Shown here: positions 25,377-31,754 of the stretch, in pieces | How the letters are laid out: each line of letters opens with the position of its first letter | Numbering within the stretch: position 1 is the first letter of the stretch | DNA from: Anaplasma platys | GTDB lineage: Bacteria > Pseudomonadota > Alphaproteobacteria > Rickettsiales > Anaplasmataceae | Length of the DNA: 31,754 nt | NCBI RefSeq assembly: GCF_012790675.1 | Contig: NZ_CP046391.1 | Coordinates: forward strand, 483,853-515,606 | Reading direction: 5' to 3' | Notes under the pieces: generated by a model | Told to the model about the DNA's origin: nothing | Databases searched by the model: none | The model's input: the letters and a program-made list of their open reading frames with translations, nothing else | Position numbers and translations under genes: made by a program

Positions 25377-26298
25377 GTACCTCGTTGAGGGCAAAGATGA
25401 AGTACGGCTTGATAGGTATGTGCGGGGAATCCTGTTAGGCATCACGCAATCCTTGATAGAGAAGTTAATAAGGAAGCGCCATATCCTATTAAACGGAGAA
25501 AAAACCAAGTCTTCAGCACGCGTTAAAGCTGGTGACGTCGTGAGTGTTTACAACGTTGATGAAATCGCAACCAAAAAGAAAGAAATACAAGTAAAACAAT
25601 GTGAAGCTCTCACCAAGATAGTAAAAGAGAGCGTCATATATCAAAATGAACATGTTATTGTCATTAACAAGCCCGCAGGTGTAAACGTTCAAGGCGGCAC
25701 CTGCGTGGGAATCAGCATATGTGATCTCTTGGATAAGATGATAAGCGAAGAAGAGTTGTTTATTGTACATAGGCTAGACAAAGCGACGACCGGAATCTTA
25801 GTTTTGGCACGCAGTGTCACTATAGCAAGGAGGCTGTCTGAAGAATTTCGCTATAGGAGAGTAAAAAAAGAATATCTAGCAGTTACTTATGGTATTCCTG
25901 AGACAAAAAACGGAACTATCGATCTACCAATTTTGCGTAAGAAAAACATGCATAAAGATAGATGTTCCACCTCACTGCAAGATGCACAAACCCAGTATTC
26001 CTTGCTTAAGGCCAATGGTGAAAATGCGTTACTTGCACTAAGCCCTGCCACTGGTAGGAAGCATCAGTTAAGAATCCATTTGGCACAAATTGGCTGTCCA
26101 ATCATTGGGGATACCAAATATGGCAAAGAACCCGCAACAAAAGATCCTGCGCAGTTGCACTTACATGCTTGGAAAATGGCTTTCACAGTATTTGATAATG
26201 ATATCAAAGTCAAGGCCCCCCTTCACGAGCATATGAAAAAAACTTTGCAGGAGTCTTTTGGTATCTCTAATGTAGATGATTTCGCAGCAGAAATCTGA
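25360..26298 (+). CDS. RluA/RluD-family 23S rRNA pseudouridine synthase
   Basis: The enzyme turns specific uridines in large-subunit rRNA into pseudouridine. An N-terminal S4 RNA-binding domain is visible (VRLDRYVRGILLGITQSLIE, then RHILLNGEKTKSSARVKAGD). The catalytic domain follows with INKPAGVNVQGG and the motif HRLDKATTGILVLAR holding the catalytic Asp, then KKEYLAVTYG, and ATGRKHQLRIHLAQIGCPIIGD near the end. The frame runs back to 25222 inside the previous gene. I choose GTG 25360 (VKKKTEYLVEGKDEVRLDRY), giving 312 residues; no better start lies before the S4 domain. Whether it is RluC- or RluD-like I cannot decide by eye. It is the third gene of the efp operon. Confidence 0.9.
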   Translation: MKKKTEYLVEGKDEVRLDRYVRGILLGITQSLIEKLIRKRHILLNGEKTKSSARVKAGDVVSVYNVDEIATKKKEIQVKQCEALTKIVKESVIYQNEHVIVINKPAGVNVQGGTCVGISICDLLDKMISEEELFIVHRLDKATTGILVLARSVTIARRLSEEFRYRRVKKEYLAVTYGIPETKNGTIDLPILRKKNMHKDRCSTSLQDAQTQYSLLKANGENALLALSPATGRKHQLRIHLAQIGCPIIGDTKYGKEPATKDPAQLHLHAWKMAFTVFDNDIKVKAPLHEHMKKTLQESFGISNVDDFAAEI

Positions 26299-26385
26299 AG
26301 CGTGTGGCTGAAATACTTCCTTTAGCAGTATTAAGGTTAGTAGCACATTGCACCGCCTGTGTCACTTGTACTTAGCGGAGAGCTT

Positions 26386-26773
26386 ATGTGTGACTTTAAG
26401 GATGAAAACTTGCGTGCAATCCCCAGTAGCAGCGTGAGCCATACTGCGACTCGCTATTCAACCTTGAGTTATTCCACAAATGTTGCCGTCAGCTACATGT
26501 CCTAAGCAGTAGCTATTGGCGCAGTGCAGCAGTCCGCTAGACACCCAAGAGCACCAACTACTGGTCAAGCTTGTAGATGCCGTAACAAATACACCATGTC
26601 TTGTAGAATGTAATCCGTTGCATAACCAACAGCTGCGCAACCAAGTTACCGCTGACCAGGCATCGCTTAAAGATCGTGTTATCTCTAGCATCCTGATTAA
26701 GTTAGATTCTTCTGCTGTTCCTGATATCCCTCTTCCTAAACCGTTTAGGGGGAGAAGTGATAATAACTCCTAA
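26386..26773 (+). pseudogene. Possible broken small gene of unknown function
   Basis: ATG 26386 has GGAG 6 nt upstream and opens 39 codons (MCDFKDENLRAIPSSSVSH..., Ser/Thr-rich) to a TAA at 26503-26505. Eleven bases later, in another frame, 85 codons starting at TTG 26516 read MAQCSSPLDTQEHQLLVKLV to PLPKPFRGRSDNNS, stopping at 26773. The good ribosome binding site and natural-looking residue use suggest one gene split by a frameshift, but no family is recognised and chance frames remain possible. Confidence 0.35.
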
Positions 26774-27032
26774 CCAAGGCTAATTTTGCGCTCGCATATG
26801 GGAACTGCGCTCATTTGGAAAACTTGGAAATATTGTTTGTATAGGTACAAATTGTCCAATTTTGCATAAAGTCACACTGGCGCCCTAAAGCGGTAGTGCA
26901 TCTTTGGGAATAGTGGTGTTTGAAAGATTGAGGGGGTGAGGGATTCGCGTGACGCTTCTGTGCAAATTTCGCTATACATGTCCGTGCCATGTGATATCGT
27001 ATACCAGGGCCTGAGTTTCTTATGGATTTATT
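26774..27032. other. Intergenic stretch before exoD-like gene
   Basis: Presumed to hold the exoD-cysS promoter, but I found no pair with good spacing. The 14-mer GTATAGGTACAAAT at 26839-26852 is the reverse complement of 7688-7701 in another intergenic region; this may be chance. Confidence 0.3.
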
Positions 27033-27671
27033 ATGGCTGCTGATAGGGACAGGAGAGCTGTATCTGATATATTGGAAGAAGTTAGCGTCCAAGGCAGTGC
27101 TGATACTGTTACCCTACGCGAGTTGAAGCTATTACTACAAGATCGGGGCTTTGGTATATTGATTTTGCTTTTTTCGTTGCCTCTTTCCATCCCCATTCCT
27201 GTTATTCCTGGGTACACGACCATATTGTCGCTGCCACTTCTGCTGTTTTCTATACAGATGCTCAGGGGTATGTCTACGCCATGGTTACCGGATTTTTTGG
27301 AGCAGAAGTCGTTTAAGAGGAGTTTTCTCGCACTGGTGGTTGAGAAGACTTCACCGTTTCTAAAGATGATGGAGCGCTGGACTAGACCTAGGATGTTGTT
27401 CATTTTTACTGAGGTTGGCGAGAGGGCCATGGCGTTGGTGTGTCTCCTATGTGCTATATCTATCGCAATTCCCCTACCGTTGACTAATTTTATCCCTGCA
27501 TGGGGGATATCAGCCATCGCGCTTGGGGTGTTGAGTAGGGATGGGGTTTTGGTGACCATAGGAGTTTTATGTGCGTTTTTTGGACTTTCCGTAACTGCCG
27601 TTGTAATCATAGCGGGGCCTAAACTGGTTATGGGAATGTTCTCTTTAGTCTATAAATTTTTTACGGGATGA
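27033..27671 (+). CDS. ExoD-family membrane protein
   Basis: The 212-residue protein matches the exopolysaccharide-synthesis ExoD family, whose members are integral membrane proteins first linked to rhizobial exopolysaccharide and alkali tolerance. Seen: a soluble N terminus (VSDILEEVSVQGSADTVTLR), ELKLLLQDRGFGILILLFSL, IPVIPGYTTILSLPLLLFSI, then after a polar middle (PWLPDFLEQKSFKRSFL) the segments RAMALVCLLCAISIAIPLPL, FIPAWGISAIALGVLSRDG and VLCAFFGLSVTAVVIIAGP. Family members share the RxG-ILLLxxxxxxxPxP and IPAxGI-LGLxxRDG patterns. The true function is unknown; an exopolysaccharide role is unlikely in this kind of organism. The stop overlaps the cysS ATG (ATGA), so the two are translationally coupled. 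Confidence 0.82.
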   Translation: MAADRDRRAVSDILEEVSVQGSADTVTLRELKLLLQDRGFGILILLFSLPLSIPIPVIPGYTTILSLPLLLFSIQMLRGMSTPWLPDFLEQKSFKRSFLALVVEKTSPFLKMMERWTRPRMLFIFTEVGERAMALVCLLCAISIAIPLPLTNFIPAWGISAIALGVLSRDGVLVTIGVLCAFFGLSVTAVVIIAGPKLVMGMFSLVYKFFTG

Positions 27672-29062
27672 AATTATACGACACCCTCAGTGGCAAGGAG
27701 CAGGCATTTGAGCCAATTGATAGATCATGTGTTAGGGTGTATGCCTGTGGCCCAACTGTTTATGATCTCGCCCATATAGGAAATGCGCGCTCTGCTGTGG
27801 TATACGACGTTCTTTTTCGGCTCTTGAGCGAGCTGTATCCGAAAGTTGTGTACGTCAGAAACATTACAGATATAGACGACAAGATTATCCATGCTGCCGC
27901 TGAGAGTGGAGAGACTCTTGACTGTATAACAGAAAAATACACAAGGTTCTTCCACGAAGACATGCAGTCGCTAAATTGTCTATCTCCCACGATAGAGCCT
28001 AAAGCTACTACAGAGATAGATACAATGCTAGAGATCATAGGTCGCTTGATTGATGCGGGGCACGCTTACATCAAGAACGGTTCCGTATATTTCAGCATAG
28101 AGTCTTACCAGCAGTATGGTATTCTATCGGGGCGGAAGGTAAAGGAGCTGCTATCTGGGAGTAGGGTAGATATTGATGTAAATAAGTTACACTCTGGAGA
28201 TTTTGTGTTATGGAAGCCAGCAACTGATCTTGATATTAAGCTTGGGGCATCCTGGGCCAGTCCATGGGGTTGTGGCCGGCCTGGGTGGCATATAGAGTGC
28301 TCGGCGATGAGTTATCACTACCTTGGTGAGAGCTTTGACATTCATGGAGGAGGGGCGGATCTCATGTTTCCTCATCACGAAAATGAGATAGCTCAGAACA
28401 TGTGTGCGTTTCCACATGGGCAATATGCCAAGTACTGGGTGCATAATGGATTTCTTACCGTAAATGGCGGGGAAAAGATGAGTAAGTCACTGGGTAACGT
28501 GATAACTGTTCGAGGGCTGAAAGATCTGGGAATTGGGGGAGAGGTCATTAGGTATGTATTCTTAGGAACCCACTATAGGAAGCCCCTGGATTGGAATGAA
28601 AAGGCAGTGACGGATGCCAGTGCAGCTTTGGCTAAGATGCACAGGGTCTGCGAGAGCTTTACATATGAACAGCTGAACAATGGGGTTGACGGTGTTGATG
28701 TGCACGAAGATGTGCTTAAGGCTTTGAGGGATGATATCAACACCCCTTTGGCGCTGACAGCGTTGCATGCGTTGGTTTCTGATATAAATAAATCAAACGA
28801 TTTTGATGAAAAGTTATGGCTTGCTAGAGTGCTTAACAGGAGCGCAAAACTTATGGGTATTACCAACGGTTTTGCGGGCAAAAAGTCTGCAGAATCCTAT
28901 GCGAATGTTGCGGAAATTCAAGAGCTGATAGAGCGCAGAAATCTTGCTCGGCAGTCTAGGGATTTTCCCCTTGCCGATGAAATACGCGGTAAGCTTTCAG
29001 GCATGGGGATCGAAGTTACAGATGAAAGGGATGGTAGTACTAGTTGGAAGACAAAGGATTAA
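27668..29062 (+). CDS. cysS: Cysteinyl-tRNA synthetase
   Basis: CysS charges tRNA-Cys. The 464-residue class I synthetase has VYACGPTVYDLAHIGNARS with zinc-binding Cys27 and the HIGH-type motif HIGN (residues 36-39). It also has YVRNITDIDDKII, PGWHIECSAMS and FDIHGGGADLMFPHHENEIAQ with further zinc ligands, and KMSKS at residues 270-274 in NGGEKMSKSLGN. The C-terminal part (RRNLARQSRDFPLADEIRGKL) is the usual anticodon-binding end. ATG 27668 overlaps the stop of the exoD-like gene by 4 nt. Nothing unusual in the protein. Confidence 0.97.
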   Translation: MKLYDTLSGKEQAFEPIDRSCVRVYACGPTVYDLAHIGNARSAVVYDVLFRLLSELYPKVVYVRNITDIDDKIIHAAAESGETLDCITEKYTRFFHEDMQSLNCLSPTIEPKATTEIDTMLEIIGRLIDAGHAYIKNGSVYFSIESYQQYGILSGRKVKELLSGSRVDIDVNKLHSGDFVLWKPATDLDIKLGASWASPWGCGRPGWHIECSAMSYHYLGESFDIHGGGADLMFPHHENEIAQNMCAFPHGQYAKYWVHNGFLTVNGGEKMSKSLGNVITVRGLKDLGIGGEVIRYVFLGTHYRKPLDWNEKAVTDASAALAKMHRVCESFTYEQLNNGVDGVDVHEDVLKALRDDINTPLALTALHALVSDINKSNDFDEKLWLARVLNRSAKLMGITNGFAGKKSAESYANVAEIQELIERRNLARQSRDFPLADEIRGKLSGMGIEVTDERDGSTSWKTKD

Positions 29063-30004
29063 TTGAGCTTTTTGCACAGTAGGGCGTTATCAAAGCACTT
29101 TGCAAATATCTGTCAGTGAATGTAAATGGTCTTCTATTCCTGAGCTGGCAGCATCATCCAGTTTTTACTGCGGCAATGTGGCAAAATAGACATCAAAAAA
29201 TGCTGCTGCGAGGAGATCTCACTGGCCGCTCGGAGTAAGGGCTTATTTGTATGCCATGTGGGAGTTATCATACCATTTCGATTGAATAATGTCCCCGCAT
29301 TGCTTTATGGTAAATGTCAAAGATGATTGCTGAGAAATTGTTTTCCAAGGCAATTGGAAACATGAGCATCTGAACTGACTGTTGTATAAATATTATTCTC
29401 GTATTGAGCATGTATCTATTATGTTGTGAAGGGTTTCTATTTTTTATTAGGGTCCAACAGAATTATGGCGTTAATTAAAGCTACTGGTGTGGCACACGTG
29501 AACTTTTCACAGTAGGCGTTTCAAGCATAATTTCTCAAATAATGGTGTTGCATACAACCCAAACAACGTTTATAGCACTTATCTCCGAATACAAAAGACA
29601 ATATGTTGTATGCATTATAAATTATTGCCACAAGTGATATATCATAATCTATATTCGGACAAGTGTAAGTTTTTTCCCAGTAAATTCCGCATTGTAAACT
29701 CAGAAAAGGGCTATAGCAGGGCATAAATGTGCATTTAATATTGAGATATTGGCAATTCTGCTATGTAGGATCTAGGATGGGTGTATTGAGATTTTGCATT
29801 GAATTTTAGTTTTTACCAAAATTTAGTAATTAGCATTATAATGCCCGGCTATCGCGCTGTTTTGTGTCAATGGCAGTTAGATGGTGTAGTTACGCAGCAA
29901 AGAGTATAAGGTGGCAAATGGTACGCCATTTTTGTGTTATGAAGTGCATGTTATTCACAAGCCCAAGTTAGGAGAAGGGGCGCTACTGTGTGCATGGATG
30001 GTGA
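29063..30004. other. Intergenic region between cysS and nrdB
   Basis: Almost 1 kb, AT-rich, without a supportable gene. A 67-codon minus-strand frame (29521-29724) looks accidental. A consensus TATAAT occurs at 29837-29842, but a better-placed promoter for nrdB lies at 30005-30032. No terminator for cysS was recognised. Confidence 0.45.
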
Positions 30005-30032
30005 TTGACAATTTTTTTCTTATTTGTAAGGT
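30005..30032 (+). promoter_or_regulatory. Probable promoter of nrdB
   Basis: A consensus TTGACA (30005-30010), 16 bp, then TAAGGT (30027-30032), 31 bp before the ATG at 30064. It lies inside the 5' extension of the open frame (which runs back to 29911), so it argues against any longer NrdB start. Confidence 0.55.
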
Positions 30033-30063
30033 TGAGCCCGTAGACTTTTCGCAAGGTAATGTA

Positions 30064-31035
30064 ATGTCACTGTTGGATGCCAAGCCTGTATATAAGCCCT
30101 TTGATTACCCGTGGGCTTATGATGCATGGTTATGTCAACAGAAAATACACTGGCTGCCGGAAGAGGTGCCCCTTGCGGATGATGTGCAGGACTGGAAGAC
30201 TGTCCTTTCTGAAAAGGAAAAGAACCTACTAGTTCAAATTTTTCGCTTCTTCACGCAAGCTGACATTGAAGTGAATAATTGCTACATGAAGCACTATTCA
30301 AATATTTTTAGGCCTACCGAAGTTTGCATGATGCTTTCCGCGTTTTCTAACATGGAGACCATACACGTTGCTGCGTACTCTTACCTACTGGACACTATCG
30401 GCATGCCAGAAGTGGAATATCAGGCATTTCTGAAGTTTGAGGTCATGAAGAAGAAGTATGACTATATGCAGAGGTTTGAAGAGTTCAGAAGAGGGGATAA
30501 GAGGCATGTTGCCAAGACCTTGGCTGTGTTTGGAGCATTTACTGAAGGCTTGCAATTGTTTGCGTCATTTGCCATTCTGTTGAATTTTCAACGTTTTGGT
30601 AAGATGAAGGGCATGGGCCAGATTATAGCATGGTCTGCCCGTGATGAAAGCCTGCACACGGTGTCAATAATCAGGCTGTTCAATACTTTTGTTCGTGAGA
30701 ATCGCGAGATTTGGGATGAGGACCTTAAAAAGGAACTCTATGATGCGTGTGGCGTGATAGTGTTTCTTGAAGATGAATTCATCGATTTGGCATTCGCTCT
30801 TGGGGATGTGGAGGGGCTGTCTGCTGATGAAGTGAAGAGTTACATAAGGTTTATAGCAAACAGAAGATTGAAACAGTTGCACCTGGAGCCTATGTATGAC
30901 GTTGGTGAGAATCCGTTGCCTTGGCTTGATGAGATCCTTAATGGTGTGGAGCATACGAACTTTTTTGAGAACCGGGTTACCGAGTATGCTAGGGCTGCTA
31001 CGGAAGGGACGTGGGAGGAAGCATTTGAAGATTAG
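30064..31035 (+). CDS. nrdB: Class I ribonucleotide reductase, beta subunit
   Basis: NrdB houses the diiron-tyrosyl radical that drives ribonucleotide reduction by NrdA. The diiron ligands are visible: Asp67 in FTQADIEVNN, Glu98 and His101 in NMETIHVAAY, Glu161 in AFTEGLQLFA, and Glu195 and His198 in SARDESLHTV. Tyr105 is at the radical position, so this is not the Chlamydia-like tyrosine-free type. The C-terminal tail (YARAATEGTWEEAFED) fits the NrdA-docking end. The frame is open from 29911, but ATG 30064 (MSLLDAKPVYKPF) has AAGG 7 nt before it and a promoter 31 bp before it, giving 323 residues. nrdA is not in the window. The 3' end overlaps the next gene by 11 nt. Confidence 0.95.
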   Translation: MSLLDAKPVYKPFDYPWAYDAWLCQQKIHWLPEEVPLADDVQDWKTVLSEKEKNLLVQIFRFFTQADIEVNNCYMKHYSNIFRPTEVCMMLSAFSNMETIHVAAYSYLLDTIGMPEVEYQAFLKFEVMKKKYDYMQRFEEFRRGDKRHVAKTLAVFGAFTEGLQLFASFAILLNFQRFGKMKGMGQIIAWSARDESLHTVSIIRLFNTFVRENREIWDEDLKKELYDACGVIVFLEDEFIDLAFALGDVEGLSADEVKSYIRFIANRRLKQLHLEPMYDVGENPLPWLDEILNGVEHTNFFENRVTEYARAATEGTWEEAFED

Positions 31036-31633
31036 TTGGCCTCAAATAGGAGTTGTGCTCTTATGTCTGAGTGTTCTTTCCGGGGTGGTGCATGCTGCTA
31101 AGCGGGGGAATGGGGCCAGCGATGTTCTTCCAGAAGTTTTTGTTGCCGGTAAGCTAAGTAGGAGCTACCAGGTTGCTGATCAAGTGTTTTCAGATCTAGG
31201 AGGAAAGCAGTTTTCCCTGTCTGATTTCAGCGGGAAGGTTATTGTTGTGGTGTTTTGGGCGCCATGGAGCCTAGATTCTGTGACTCTCTTGCAGGGAGCT
31301 CAAGATGCCAAGAAGCACTTCGATGCGAAAGGCATGGGGGACCGCATCGCTTTTCTTCCCGTATGTGATACAAGTATAGCCGACTTAGAAGCTGTGGAAT
31401 TTGCTCGCGATGGTTACGGCCTAGATCTGTCTATGTACGTTGATAGCGGGCATTCTCTCTTTGAGTCTTTCGACATCACGTCTATTCCTTTGACCCTGAT
31501 TATAGACGGGGCCGGGGCAGTGGTGTATCGCATAGGTGGGTACTTTAGGTTGGATCACCCGAAGGTATGGGAAGAGCTTGCTGGCCTTTTTGCAAAGGAT
31601 AAGGCAGGTGTTGATGGTGTTAATCAACAGTAA
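31025..31633 (+). CDS. Secreted thioredoxin-fold (TlpA-like) protein lacking CxxC
   Basis: The start is a TTG at 31025 with a strong GGGAGGAA ribosome binding site (31013-31020) 4-6 nt before it. It gives a 202-residue protein with a signal peptide (MKISWPQIGVVLLCLSVLSG, cleavage probably after VVHA near residue 24). The mature part has TlpA/thioredoxin features: VFSDLGGKQFSLSDFSGKVI, VVVFWAPWSLDSVTLL, an AhpC/TlpA-like strand and helix, and the cis-Pro loop ITSIPLTLIIDGAG (Pro155). The active-site CxxC is SLDS (Ser82, Ser85), so it cannot perform thiol-disulfide exchange in the usual way. The only mature-part Cys is Cys114. A periplasmic binding or chaperone role is possible. It overlaps the nrdB end by 11 nt and is probably co-transcribed. 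Confidence 0.82.
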   Translation: MKISWPQIGVVLLCLSVLSGVVHAAKRGNGASDVLPEVFVAGKLSRSYQVADQVFSDLGGKQFSLSDFSGKVIVVVFWAPWSLDSVTLLQGAQDAKKHFDAKGMGDRIAFLPVCDTSIADLEAVEFARDGYGLDLSMYVDSGHSLFESFDITSIPLTLIIDGAGAVVYRIGGYFRLDHPKVWEELAGLFAKDKAGVDGVNQQ

Positions 31634-31637
31634 GCGG

Positions 31638-31754
31638 ATGCTCCCCAATAGTGTTTTAGTCCTGGTGCCTGGCGGCGAAGAGATTCGCTTTTAAGGCGCT
31701 TGGGTACGGGTACGTGCCAGTAGCTCTTTTGCTGAAGAGAGCGATGATTTTGTC
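31638..31754 (+). pseudogene. Possible broken DJ-1/PfpI-family gene, start only
   Basis: ATG 31638 opens MLPNSVLVLVPGGEEIRF and stops at 31692-31694. The start resembles DJ-1/ThiJ proteins, which begin with a strand followed by a G-x-E-E motif. Downstream sequence in the same frame (GAWVRVRASSSFAEES) also looks like the next DJ-1 strand, as if about ten codons were lost. It may be another truncated copy. The window ends before this can be judged. Confidence 0.35.

Noticed and set aside
29521..29724. 67-codon minus-strand frame before nrdB
   Set aside because: AT-rich sequence with accidental-looking composition and no start signal.
29911..30063. N-terminal extension of NrdB from the longer open frame
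   Set aside because: The family start, a ribosome binding site and a TTGACA promoter inside the extension all favour 30064.
1..31754. tRNA, rRNA, tmRNA, RNase P, SRP RNA, CRISPR arrays, insertion sequences, msp2/p44 cassettes
   Set aside because: I looked for their typical motifs in the intergenic regions on both strands and saw none.

Overview
The window reads as chromosome of an obligate intracellular alphaproteobacterium of the family Anaplasmataceae. Anaplasma phagocytophilum is the best guess, from moderate GC, long degraded intergenic stretches, split nuo and ccm gene sets and truncated gene copies. This identification is inference from gene content and style; no database was searched. 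About twenty intact protein genes are present. I saw no rRNA, tRNA, CRISPR array, transposase or phage gene.

Layout. 1-1226 (+): 3' end of nuoA, then nuoB and nuoC. 1227-2894: a degraded region holding a near-identical piece of a large effector-like gene from about 19.5 kb away and a decayed piece of surE. 2901-4190 (+): surE, a very short ccmD-like gene and ccmE. 4191-6163 (-): a decayed pyrF piece, then pyrF and tatD. 6164-8002: non-coding DNA with an inverted, truncated nuoA copy. 8003-13684 (-): yidC, ribH, nusB and uvrA, probably one operon. 14525-16075 (-): psd and pssA, the two steps from CDP-diacylglycerol to phosphatidylethanolamine. 16489-19842 (-): a large iron-sulfur flavoprotein resembling a GltD-PyrK fusion. 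20292-23471 (-): a 1059-residue Ser-rich protein with an EPIYA motif and other host-adaptor-like features, with its own promoter and strong terminator. 24025-26298 (+): efp, a SuhB-like gene lacking metal ligands and an RluA/RluD-type pseudouridine synthase. 26386-26773: possible remnant gene. 27033-29062 (+): exoD-like gene and cysS. 30064-31633 (+): nrdB and a secreted thioredoxin-fold protein without its CxxC. 31638-end: possible broken DJ-1/PfpI-family gene.

The most notable features are three. First, a 458-bp internal segment of the effector-like gene has been copied almost without change into the region after nuoC, where it gained a 55-bp tandem duplication. Second, at least four genes (nuoA, surE, pyrF and the effector) have truncated copies in this window at very different stages of decay, pointing to repeated partial-gene duplication. 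Third, two genes keep an enzyme fold but have lost the key catalytic or redox residues. Promoter-like -35/-10 pairs with 16-18 bp spacing stand at sensible distances before tatD, psd, the flavoprotein, the effector, efp and nrdB, and several of them help decide start codons.
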